From Antarctobacter aquimaris (GTDB lineage Bacteria > Pseudomonadota > Alphaproteobacteria > Rhodobacterales > Rhodobacteraceae): a stretch of 64,000 bases of DNA. The notes under the pieces were generated by a model, which saw only the letters and a list, made by a program, of their open reading frames with translations, searched no databases and was not told the origin of the DNA. The DNA is taken from the NCBI RefSeq assembly GCF_900184945.1, contig NZ_FXYF01000002.1, positions 248,001 to 312,000 of the forward strand, given 5' to 3'. Below, one piece after another: positions 56,698-64,000 of the stretch (position 1 is the stretch's first letter; each line of letters starts with the position of its first letter). Both the position numbers and the translations under genes were made by a program.

Positions 56698-57537
56698 ATG
56701 CGTTTTGACGGAACCGACGACTACGTCTCGACCGACGACCTGACCATGGCGGTCAACGCCGCCGTGACGCTGGAACGTCCGCTGCTGGTCAAGGGCGAGC
56801 CCGGCACCGGCAAGACGGAACTGGCCCGCCAGGTGGCCAAGGCGCTCCAGCTGCCGATGCTGGAATGGGCGGTGAAATCCACCACCAAGGCGCAACAGGG
56901 GCTGTACGAATACGATGCGGTCAGCCGGCTGCGCGACAGCCAATTGGGCGACGAGCGCGTCAACGACGTGCGCAACTACATCCGCAAGGGCAAGCTGTGG
57001 CAGGCCTTCGACGCCGACGGCAAGGTCGTGCTGCTGATCGACGAGATCGACAAGGCCGACATCGAGTTCCCCAACGACCTGTTGCAGGAACTCGACCGGA
57101 TGGAATTCCACGTCTACGAGACCGGCGAGACGATCCGGGCAAAGCACCGCCCCATCGTCATCATCACCTCGAACAACGAAAAGGAACTGCCGGACGCCTT
57201 CCTGCGCCGCTGCTTCTTTCACTACATCAAGTTTCCCGACACCGAAACGCTGAAGAAGATCGTCGAGGTGCATCACCCCGGCATCAAGCCCGCCCTGCTG
57301 ACCACCGCGCTGACCCAGTTCTACGAGCTGCGCGACCAGCCGGGCCTGAAGAAAAAGCCCTCCACCTCCGAGGTGCTGGACTGGCTCAAGCTGCTCCTGG
57401 CCGAGGATCTCGACGCCGAGGATCTGAAACGCGACGGCGCCAGCGCCCTGCCCCGGCTGCACGGCGCGCTGCTCAAGAACGAACAGGACGTGCACCTGTT
57501 CGAGCGGCTGGCCTTCATGGCGCGGCGGCAGCGCTGA
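56698..57537 (+). CDS. MoxR-family AAA+ ATPase (CoxD-like)
   Basis: 279 residues. Walker A LVKGEPGTGKTELARQVAKA, Walker B VLLIDEIDKADIEFPND, sensor 1 PIVIITSNNEKELPDAFLRR with the arginine finger, and a helical lid. MoxR/CoxD ATPases act with VWA proteins in assembling metal enzymes such as CO dehydrogenase. The probable VWA partner is 4 kb away at 61.5 kb, although the two are often adjacent. Confidence 0.9.
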   Translation: MRFDGTDDYVSTDDLTMAVNAAVTLERPLLVKGEPGTGKTELARQVAKALQLPMLEWAVKSTTKAQQGLYEYDAVSRLRDSQLGDERVNDVRNYIRKGKLWQAFDADGKVVLLIDEIDKADIEFPNDLLQELDRMEFHVYETGETIRAKHRPIVIITSNNEKELPDAFLRRCFFHYIKFPDTETLKKIVEVHHPGIKPALLTTALTQFYELRDQPGLKKKPSTSEVLDWLKLLLAEDLDAEDLKRDGASALPRLHGALLKNEQDVHLFERLAFMARRQR

Positions 57538-57540
57538 GGT

Positions 57541-58023
57541 TCACCCGGCGTCGTAGGCCGCCTCCAGCGCGGCCATGTCCAGCCTGGTCATGCCCATCAT
57601 GGCCTGCATCATGGCGTTGGTGCGGCGCTTGTCGCCGCGCGCGGTCAGTTCGGTCAATTGCCGGAGCGTGATCTGCCAGCGAATGCCCCAGCGGTCGATC
57701 AGCCAGCCGCATTGAGACTCCTGCCCGCCATCGGCGGTCAGCGCCGCCCACAGCCGATCGGTCTCGGCCTGGTCCTCGGTGGTGACGCTGATCGAGACCA
57801 TGTCGGTATGCGCCTGGTGCGGCCCGGCCTGCAGGATCTGGAACGGTGCGCCGCCCAGGGTGAAGTCGATCACCAACACCGCGTCCACCTCTCCGGTCAG
57901 CATGTTGTCGAATCGCTCGGGCTCGGCGATCTCCGATTCCGGGATCAATGCGCAATAGAACCGCGCCGCCTCCAGCCCTTCCTTTTCGAACCACAGGCAG
58001 GTCGCCACTTTCGACATCGGCAT
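57541..58023 (-). CDS. VOC family protein (PhnB/3-demethylubiquinone-type fold)
   Basis: 160 residues. VOC (glyoxalase-like) beta-alpha motifs: VATCLWFEKEGLEAARFYCALIP, VIDFTLGGAPFQILQAGPHQ and a C-terminal MQAMMGMTRLDMAALEAAYD. The QSQCGWLIDRWGIRWQIT segment is typical of the family. Function of PhnB-like proteins is mostly unknown. Convergent with moxR, three bases apart. Confidence 0.82.
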   Translation of the reverse strand: MPMSKVATCLWFEKEGLEAARFYCALIPESEIAEPERFDNMLTGEVDAVLVIDFTLGGAPFQILQAGPHQAHTDMVSISVTTEDQAETDRLWAALTADGGQESQCGWLIDRWGIRWQITLRQLTELTARGDKRRTNAMMQAMMGMTRLDMAALEAAYDAG

Positions 58024-58218
58024 CGCTCTGTCCTCCGCACAGGCACTTCGGACATATTACGCCGACGCAGCGCAGACGCACAGCGCAATGTCGAAGGCGT
58101 AGCCTGGAGGGCGGGCCGCTGCGCCCGACACGGGCGCGACCGGAGCGGCCGGAAGGCTGCGCCCCTTGCACCCTGTCACCCAAAGTGATCTGACCGTCGG
58201 GCAGCAAAAGGCCGCGTC

Positions 58219-59121
58219 ATGCTCGTCATCCTCACCCACGACATCCTGCCGGTCTTTTCGATGCTGGCGCTTGGCATGATCCTCGGCCGTACCGGCCGGG
58301 TGCAGCGCGACGAGGCCACCACGGTCAACCGCGTGGCCTTTCTCGTGCTGCAACCGGCGCTGATCTTCACACTGATCTCGGCCATCGACTGGCAGACCTT
58401 TCGCGCCGACGCGCTGGGCGGCTACGTGCTCGCGCAGGTCGTGCTGTTCACGCTCACCTACCTGCTCTGCCGCCGCCTCTTTGGCCGGGAACCGCTGGAA
58501 TCCTGGTTGCTGGCCATGGCGACGATCTTCGTCAACACGCTGCTCTACATCTGGCCGATCTCGGTGCTGATCTACGGCGAGGCGCTGGCCCTGCCCGTCA
58601 CCGCCATCGCGGCCTGGGATTCGGCGGTCAGCTTCAGCTTCTTCATCGTCACCACCGACCTCATGGCCAACCCCGGCGCCGGGCCGGGCCGCGCATTGCG
58701 CCGCATCGCCGGGAACCCGGTGCTGATCGCCATAGCGCTTGGCCTGACCGTCAGCCTTGCCGGTCTCACCGTGCCGGAACCGATCCTGACCGCCTGCCGT
58801 TTCGCCGGGGCGGGCGCTGCCCCGCTCACCCTGCTGGCGCTGGGGGTGATCCTGTCCGGGCAGGCGCTGACACCGACCCCGCTGGTCGCCACCATCGCGG
58901 GGCTCAAGCTGCTGGCCTTCCCGCTGCTCGCCGCCGCCGCCCTCTGGGCCATCGCCCCGCCCGAGCACTGGGAGACGTTGTTCATCCTGACCGCCGCGGG
59001 GCCATCGGGCGCCATGGCCTTTGCCCTGGCGCTGCTGCACCGCGTCCGCACCGACGCCATCGCCCCGGTCATCGTCTGGACCAGCCTGCTGTCGCTGTTT
59101 TCGCTCGCCTGGCTGGCCTGA
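58219..59121 (+). CDS. AEC family transporter (auxin efflux carrier-like)
   Basis: 300 residues, about ten membrane helices: VFSMLALGMILGRTGRVQRD with the family's N-terminal motif, FVNTLLYIWPISVLIYGEAL and LTLLALGVILSGQAL. The group exports or imports malate, malonate or other organic acids in bacteria. Single gene with no clear substrate clue nearby. Confidence 0.85.
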   Translation: MLVILTHDILPVFSMLALGMILGRTGRVQRDEATTVNRVAFLVLQPALIFTLISAIDWQTFRADALGGYVLAQVVLFTLTYLLCRRLFGREPLESWLLAMATIFVNTLLYIWPISVLIYGEALALPVTAIAAWDSAVSFSFFIVTTDLMANPGAGPGRALRRIAGNPVLIAIALGLTVSLAGLTVPEPILTACRFAGAGAAPLTLLALGVILSGQALTPTPLVATIAGLKLLAFPLLAAAALWAIAPPEHWETLFILTAAGPSGAMAFALALLHRVRTDAIAPVIVWTSLLSLFSLAWLA

Positions 59122-59240
59122 GCGCCGCAAATTTGCCCGCTTTGCGGCCATCCAGATGCCCCGTCAGCCCCGGTGACAGTGGCAAATCGGACGCACCTTG
59201 CCCGCACAACTCTCTGATTTTCCTAAAATCTCGTTAACGC

Positions 59241-59258
59241 TTTCCCGATTTCGGGAAA
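59241..59258. promoter_or_regulatory. Palindrome and DnaA-box-like site before the GNAT gene
   Basis: TTTCCCGA-TT-TCGGGAAA, a perfect palindrome in an AT-rich stretch. TTGTCCACA (59262-59270), one mismatch from a DnaA box, follows four bases later. Probably part of the control region of the GNAT-DUF2927 operon. Confidence 0.45.
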
Positions 59259-59387
59259 TAATTGTCCACAAGCCCCTCCACCCGGCTCAGTCATCGCGCT
59301 TTTGCCCTATAGTATCCCCAACGTGGACAGAAAGACCGGGTGTTCTTGGGGCACTTCGGACAGACAGACAGCAGGCAGGTCACGACC

Positions 59388-59843
59388 GTGTCCCAGAACA
59401 ACACCCTGACGGTGCGCCCCCTGCGCGCCGAAGACGAAGCTGAGTGGCGCGCGCTCTGGACGGCCTACCTGGCCTTCTACCAGGCCACCGTGCCCGAACC
59501 GGTCTACGTCTCGACCTTTGCCCGCCTCTTGGGGGACGATCCGCGCGACTTCAGCGCGCTGGTCGCGGAACAAGACGGTCGGCTGGTCGGTCTGACCCAC
59601 TACCTGTTCCACCGTCACGGATGGAAGATCGAGGAGGTCTGCTACCTGCAGGACCTCTACGCCGTCCCCGAGGTGCGCGGCACCGGGGTCGGCCGCGCGC
59701 TGATCGAGGCGGTCTATGCCGCCGCCGACGCCCACGGCGCCCCCTCCGTCTACTGGCTGACACAGGATTTCAACGCCACCGCCCGCCAGCTCTATGACCG
59801 CATCGGCACCGTCACGCCCTTCATCAAGTACCAGAGGGCCTGA
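59388..59843 (+). CDS. GNAT family N-acetyltransferase
   Basis: 151 residues from a GTG (GGCAGG upstream). GNAT fold with LTVRPLRAEDEAEWRALW, the acetyl-CoA loop DLYAVPEVRGTGVGRALIEAV (motif A, split here: Q/RxxGxG/A = RGTGVG), and YWLTQDFNATARQLYDRIG. Acceptor unknown. Its TGA overlaps the next ATG by one base. Confidence 0.88.
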   Translation: MSQNNTLTVRPLRAEDEAEWRALWTAYLAFYQATVPEPVYVSTFARLLGDDPRDFSALVAEQDGRLVGLTHYLFHRHGWKIEEVCYLQDLYAVPEVRGTGVGRALIEAVYAAADAHGAPSVYWLTQDFNATARQLYDRIGTVTPFIKYQRA

Positions 59844-61231
59844 TGCGCCGGTTCCGCCGCTTCCTGCTGCCCCTGACCCTTGCGCTTGGCGCCTGCGCGC
59901 CGTCAGCCCCCGTCGACACGGTGGCCACCCGCGCCGCGCCGATGGACAGCGGCAGCGCCCTGCCGGCGATGAAAAGCTTTGCCGCGCCGCGCCCGCAGAG
60001 GCCGGTCGCCTCGAACGCCGACATGGCGCGGGACTTCATCGACCTGGCCTTTGCGCTCGAATCGGGTCGGCCGCTGCGGGTGTTCACCCGCTTCGAGCAA
60101 CCGATCCGCGTGCGCGTCACCGGCGCGCCGCCCGCCTCGCTGGTGCCTGACCTGCGCCGCCTGATGCACCGGCTGCGCACGGAGGCGGGGATCGACATCG
60201 GTTTTGCCGAAGGCGGCGCCGCGCAGATCACCGTGCAGGCCGTCAGCCGCGCCGAGATCCGCCAGGCGCTGCCGCAGGCCGCCTGCTTTGTCGTGCCCAA
60301 CGTCTCATCCTTGGCCGAGTACCGGTCCAAGCGCCGCTCGCGCGAGGTCAGCTGGTCCTCGCTGGAACGGCGCGAACGGCTGGCGATCTTCCTGCCCAAC
60401 GATTCCTCGCCGCAGGAAACCCGCGACTGCCTGCACGAGGAACTGGCCCAGGCCATCGGTCCGCTGAACGACCTCTACCGCCTGGCCGACAGCGTGTTCA
60501 ACGACGACAACGTCCACACCGTGCTGACCGGCTACGACATGACCGTGCTGCGCGCCTACTACGACCCGGCGCTGCGCAACGGGATGACCCAGGCGCAGGT
60601 CGCCGACCGGCTGCCGGGGATCCTCGCACGGATCAACCCGCGCGGACAGGGCATCGCGCCGCAACGCCTGTCCAAGACGCCGCGCGTCTGGATCGACGCG
60701 GTGCAGACCGCGCTGGGCCCCGGGACCAGCCCCGCGCAACGCCGCGCCGCCGCCATCGAGGCGCTGAAGATCGCCAGTGCCATGGGCTGGACCGATCACC
60801 GCCGCGCCTTTTCGCACTATGCCATGGGCCGGCTGCTGCAAGCGACCGATCCGCAGGCAGCGCAGGATCAGTTCGTGCTGGCGCAGCGTTTCTTCGGCCA
60901 GCGCCCGGACACCGCCCTGCACCGCGCCTACGTGGCCTCGCAGCTGGCCGCCTATGCCATCGCCGCGGGCAACCCGCAGCAGGCGCTGGCGCTGATCGCG
61001 CCGCATCTCGACACCGCCGCACGGCATGAAAACGCCGCCCTGCTGGCCACCCTGCTGATGCTGCGCGCCGAGGCGCTGGAGCTGTCCGGCCGCGTTGCCG
61101 AAGGCGGCGCGGTGCGTCTGGACTCGCTCGGCTGGGCGCGATACGGCTTCGGCTCCGATTGGGCGGTCCGCGCGAAACTGCGCGAGATCGGCGGGCTGAA
61201 TCCCGCAAGACAAGGGCAGGGAAGGCTATGA
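59843..61231 (+). CDS. DUF2927 lipoprotein
   Basis: 462 residues. Lipoprotein signal with lipobox LGAC (MRRFRRFLLPLTLALGAC). A DUF2927 domain (about 50-240) includes FVVPNVSSLAEYRSKR and SPQETRDCLHEELAQAIGPL, a His-Glu-Glu pattern resembling a metalloprotease helix. The C-terminal part has short TPR-like helical repeats. Function unknown; likely periplasmic, anchored in a membrane. Tightly coupled to the GNAT gene and to the small membrane protein that follows. Confidence 0.82.
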   Translation: MRRFRRFLLPLTLALGACAPSAPVDTVATRAAPMDSGSALPAMKSFAAPRPQRPVASNADMARDFIDLAFALESGRPLRVFTRFEQPIRVRVTGAPPASLVPDLRRLMHRLRTEAGIDIGFAEGGAAQITVQAVSRAEIRQALPQAACFVVPNVSSLAEYRSKRRSREVSWSSLERRERLAIFLPNDSSPQETRDCLHEELAQAIGPLNDLYRLADSVFNDDNVHTVLTGYDMTVLRAYYDPALRNGMTQAQVADRLPGILARINPRGQGIAPQRLSKTPRVWIDAVQTALGPGTSPAQRRAAAIEALKIASAMGWTDHRRAFSHYAMGRLLQATDPQAAQDQFVLAQRFFGQRPDTALHRAYVASQLAAYAIAAGNPQQALALIAPHLDTAARHENAALLATLLMLRAEALELSGRVAEGGAVRLDSLGWARYGFGSDWAVRAKLREIGGLNPARQGQGRL

Positions 61232-61395
61232 TCGTCATCTTCGGTGCGCTGATGGGCGCCATCATCGGCGGCGCGACCGCGAAACGGCGCAAGGGCAACT
61301 GGGTCGACGTGGCGCAATACGTCGTGGTCTATGCCATTGCCTTTGCGCTGCTGGGGCTGGTCGTCACCATCGCGATCGAAAAGTCGCTGAGCTGA
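61228..61395 (+). CDS. Small membrane protein
   Basis: 55 residues from the ATG at 61228, overlapping the DUF2927 stop (ATGA), with GGGAAGG upstream. Two hydrophobic segments (MIVIFGALMGAIIGGATA and YVVVYAIAFALLGLVVTIAI) around a basic loop KRRKGNWVD. No named family recognised. It is the last gene of the GNAT-DUF2927 operon. Confidence 0.75.
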   Translation: MIVIFGALMGAIIGGATAKRRKGNWVDVAQYVVVYAIAFALLGLVVTIAIEKSLS

Positions 61396-61504
61396 GCCGC
61401 CTCTGCCGGTGGCGACCGGATCGCCGCCGGACGGATGCGCCCGACCCGGATATTCGCGTCCGGCCGCCATTTCCTCGGCCCGCGAAACAGGCTAGCGTCA
61501 CGCC

Positions 61505-62686
61505 ATGTTCGTCCCCTTCTTCGAAACCCTGCGCCGCTCCGGCGTCCCCGTCACCCTGCGCGAATACCTGACCTTTCTCCAGGCGGTGAAGGCAGGCCTT
61601 GCCACCTATGACGTCGAGGCCTTCTACTACCTCGCCCGCAGCGCGATGGTGAAGGACGAACGCCACCTCGACCGGTTCGACCGCGCCTTTGCCGAGGCCT
61701 TCAAGGGGCTGGAGGCGATCACCCCCGAGCAGGTCATGGAGGCCATCGCCCTGCCCGCCGACTGGCTGAAAAAGCAGGCCGAAAAGCACCTGACCGCCGA
61801 GGAGCGCGCGCAGATCGAGGCGCTGGGTGGCTTTGACAAGCTGATGGAGACGCTGAAACAGCGGCTCAAGGAACAGCAGGGCCGCCACCAGGGCGGGTCC
61901 AAGTGGATCGGCACTGCCGGCACCTCGCCCTTTGGCGCCTATGGCTACAACCCCGAAGGCGTGCGCATCGGCCAGGACGAAAGCCGACACCAGCGCGCGG
62001 TCAAGGTCTGGGACAAGCGCGAGTTCCGCAACCTCGACGACCAGGTCGAGCTGGGCACCCGCAACATCAAGGTGGCGCTGAAACGCCTGCGCCGCTGGGT
62101 ACGCGACGGCGCCGAGGAAGAACTGGACCTGAACGGCACCATCCGCGCCACCGCCGAACACGGCTACCTCGACGTGGTCACCCGGCCGGAACGGCGCAAC
62201 GCCATCAAGGTGCTGCTGTTTCTCGATGCCGGCGGCTCGATGGACCCCTTCGTGAAGGTCGTCGAAGAGCTGTTCTCGGCCGCCCGCGCCGAGTTCAAGC
62301 ACCTCGAACACTACTATTTCCACAATTGCCTCTACGAGGGCGTATGGCGCGACAACCGTCGCCGCTGGGATGCGCAGACGCCAACCTGGGAGGTGCTGAA
62401 CACCTACGGGTCGGACTACAAGTGCATCTTTGTCGGCGATGCCAGCATGTCCCCCTACGAGATCGCCTATCCCGGCGGTGGGAACGAGCACTGGAACGCC
62501 GAGTCCGGCCAGGTCTGGCTGCACCGCGCCCGCGAGCATTGGCATGATCACCTGTGGATCAACCCGGTGCCCGAACGACACTGGCAATACACCCAGTCGA
62601 TCCAGATGATCCGCGAGATCTTTGACAACCGCATGGTGCCGATGACACTCGAAGGGATCGACCGCGGCGTACGCCTGCTCGGCTGA
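61505..62686 (+). CDS. VWA domain protein (CoxE-like)
   Basis: 393 residues. N-terminal helical part FVPFFETLRRSGVPVTLREY as in CoxE, a linker, then a VWA domain from about residue 235 (NAIKVLLFLDAGGSMDPFV). The MIDAS DxSxS site is altered to DAGGS. VHNC-type HYYFHNCLYEGVW and IFVGDASMSPYEI follow. It is the probable partner of the MoxR ATPase at 56.7 kb. Single gene, with a GC-rich repeat downstream. Confidence 0.87.
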   Translation: MFVPFFETLRRSGVPVTLREYLTFLQAVKAGLATYDVEAFYYLARSAMVKDERHLDRFDRAFAEAFKGLEAITPEQVMEAIALPADWLKKQAEKHLTAEERAQIEALGGFDKLMETLKQRLKEQQGRHQGGSKWIGTAGTSPFGAYGYNPEGVRIGQDESRHQRAVKVWDKREFRNLDDQVELGTRNIKVALKRLRRWVRDGAEEELDLNGTIRATAEHGYLDVVTRPERRNAIKVLLFLDAGGSMDPFVKVVEELFSAARAEFKHLEHYYFHNCLYEGVWRDNRRRWDAQTPTWEVLNTYGSDYKCIFVGDASMSPYEIAYPGGGNEHWNAESGQVWLHRAREHWHDHLWINPVPERHWQYTQSIQMIREIFDNRMVPMTLEGIDRGVRLLG

Positions 62687-62730
62687 GCGGCACGGCGGGC
62701 CTTGCCCGGACCCGGGCTTCTTCTCTGTTC

Positions 62731-62779
62731 AAATACTCCCGGGGGAGTCGCGCCAAAGGCGCGGCGGGGGCAGCGCCCT
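62731..62779. repeat. GC-rich dispersed repeat, copy 2
   Basis: AAATACTCCCGGGGGAGTC leader, a 6-bp stem CGCGCC-AAA-GGCGCG (62749-62763) and the GGGGGCAGCGCCC end. Same layout as 22300-22350 with a different middle stem. It lies between the VWA gene and the convergent Sel1-repeat gene. Confidence 0.75.
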
Positions 62780-62828
62780 CTTCCCCGCTTACAGGCAAGC
62801 GCGCCGTTACGTGGGCAGGCGTGTGCAA

Positions 62829-63899
62829 CTACGGCGCGAGACGCCGCGCCGCGCCCAGCGTTCCGCCGCCGACCAGGCCGTCCAGCGGCCCGTCGTAGAG
62901 ACCCCGTTCCTGCAACAGCCGCTGGAACTCCACCGCCGTGTCCCGGTCCCAGTCGACCGCGCGCCCGTCGATCCGCCCGCGGATCTCGTTGACCGAGACC
63001 GCGCCGGTCTCCAGCGCCAGAACATAGTAGGACGCCGCCAGCACCGGATCGTAATCCACGCCCAGCCCGCGTTCATAGAGGAACCCCAGCGCATTGATCG
63101 CCGTGCCGTCTCCACCCTCGGCCGAGCGGCGGATCAGGGCGGCGCGCTGCGCCGGATCGGTGACCGGGCCGTCCTCGGAATACAGCTGCTTGAGCGCGCG
63201 CGCGGCGTCCTCGTTGCCCTGGGCCGATGCGCGCTCCAGCATCTCTGCCGCCTTGACCACGTCCGGCAGGCCCAACTCGTCGGCCAGGCCGCGCGGCATG
63301 CTGCTGGTGGGGTTCATGTAGATCGCGGCCAGCCGCAGCTGGGCAAAGTGATAGCCCGCGTCGGCGGACTCTTCCAGCAGCGTCACCATCTGGCGGAAAT
63401 CGCGCGAGGTGCCGCGACCCAGCTGGTACATGATGGCCAGCGTGGCCTTGGCGGGAAGGTCGCCCGCCTCGGCGGCGGTGCGGTACTCGGCCACCGCGCG
63501 CGCGTGGTCCTCCTTCACGTCACCCGTGCCGAAGTTGTAGTAGTCGCCGATCTTGGTGTGCGCGGCGGCAATACCCGCCTCGGCCGCCAGTTCGAACACC
63601 TCCAGCGCCAGCGCGTGCTGCGCGTCGCGCTGCATCAGGACCGCCACCTGGAACAGGGCCTGCGGATCCGGCTCCGGTCCGATCACCGCGCGCTCGCAGG
63701 CGGCACGGGCCTCGACCAGGCCACGAAAATAGTCGTCCACCGCCTGCTTGCTGACGGGTGCCGCCGCGGTCGCCGGTCCGGACAGTCGCACGCAGTCCTC
63801 CGCCGCGGCCTGCTTGCCTTGCGACAGGGCGGGCGTGGCCAGCGCCACAAGCGCGCCGGCCAGAATCATCTTCGTCAAGGTCTGTTCCGAACGGGCCAT
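62829..63899 (-). CDS. Exported Sel1-repeat protein with a C-terminal PG-binding-like motif
   Basis: 356 residues from the ATG at 63897-63899 (AGGAAGG upstream); an ATG 23 codons earlier is less likely. Signal peptide LTKMILAGALVALATPALSQ, then five or so Sel1-like repeats (AAHTKIGDYYNFGTGDVKED, AKATLAIMYQLGRGTSRDF, AINALGFLYERGLGVDYDP). The last 35 residues (VEFQRLLQERGLYDGPLDGL) look like a peptidoglycan-binding motif. Probably a periplasmic scaffold; role unknown. The last 100 bp of the window, upstream of it, hold its promoter region but no other gene. Confidence 0.83.
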   Translation of the reverse strand: MARSEQTLTKMILAGALVALATPALSQGKQAAAEDCVRLSGPATAAAPVSKQAVDDYFRGLVEARAACERAVIGPEPDPQALFQVAVLMQRDAQHALALEVFELAAEAGIAAAHTKIGDYYNFGTGDVKEDHARAVAEYRTAAEAGDLPAKATLAIMYQLGRGTSRDFRQMVTLLEESADAGYHFAQLRLAAIYMNPTSSMPRGLADELGLPDVVKAAEMLERASAQGNEDAARALKQLYSEDGPVTDPAQRAALIRRSAEGGDGTAINALGFLYERGLGVDYDPVLAASYYVLALETGAVSVNEIRGRIDGRAVDWDRDTAVEFQRLLQERGLYDGPLDGLVGGGTLGAARRLAP

Positions 63900-64000
63900 C
63901 CCTGCCTTCCTTTCAACTTTTAAGCGGTTCTTCACGACATCCCGGTACAGGTTGTGTCCACCCTGCACCCCATCGCGAAAAACCTCCTCCCCATGTCGAT

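Overview
The window is a gene-dense (roughly two thirds G+C) chromosomal segment of an alphaproteobacterium, most likely the Roseobacter/Rhodobacteraceae group. The basis is the nifR3(dusB)-ntrB-ntrC order, a fused ispDF, ctrA next to a DUF1153 (SciP) gene, a TRAP transporter beside DctB/DctD, a cysG-DUF2849-cysI-cysH-DUF934-fpr sulfate cluster, and an alphaproteobacterial-type LexA box. I see no insertion sequence, prophage, CRISPR array or rRNA operon. This is mostly core genome with a few accessory genes.

Layout. 1-6 kb: nitrogen control (ntrC partial, ntrB, dusB) reads left; ispDF-pgpA-pncC and an ammonium transporter read right. 6-15 kb: MmgE/PrpD protein, thioesterase, enoyl-CoA hydratase-like protein, GFA protein, trmFO, methyltransferase, gluQ, hisI, a NifU-like scaffold, and a chemoreceptor-like gene with an apparent internal deletion. 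15-22 kb: a tiny membrane-protein ORF behind a LexA box, recG-ligA, ctrA, sciP, mnmA. 22-28 kb: envelope genes (KAS, dedicated ACP, LpxD; L,D-transpeptidase divergent from a DUF882 protein), then two tRNA-Asp genes. 28-36 kb: polysaccharide deacetylase, pirin, LytTR regulator, RimB-RimK fusion, SufT, MFS exporter, IscA-like protein, TfoX-like protein, tpiA. 36-43 kb: dctM-dctQ-dctP and dctD-dctB, with two matching palindromes upstream of dctP. 43-50 kb: P450, Lrp regulator and the assimilatory sulfate cluster, which carries two copies of a tandem-hairpin repeat. 50-64 kb: an Ala/Asp-rich helical protein, infC with a probable ATA start, molybdo-enzyme maturation genes (MoeA-like, XdhC, MoxR, VWA) without a molybdo-hydroxylase, dksA, small transporters/transferases, a DUF2927 lipoprotein and a Sel1-repeat protein.

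The most interesting signals are: the LexA-box-controlled roughly 40-residue membrane ORF after recG (a possible counterpart of Caulobacter SidA); the DctD-like regulator lacking GAFTGA and a normal Walker A, with paired operators; two families of dispersed hairpin repeats; the shortened chemoreceptor; and the non-canonical infC start. All family assignments come from reading motifs in the translations; no database search was run.
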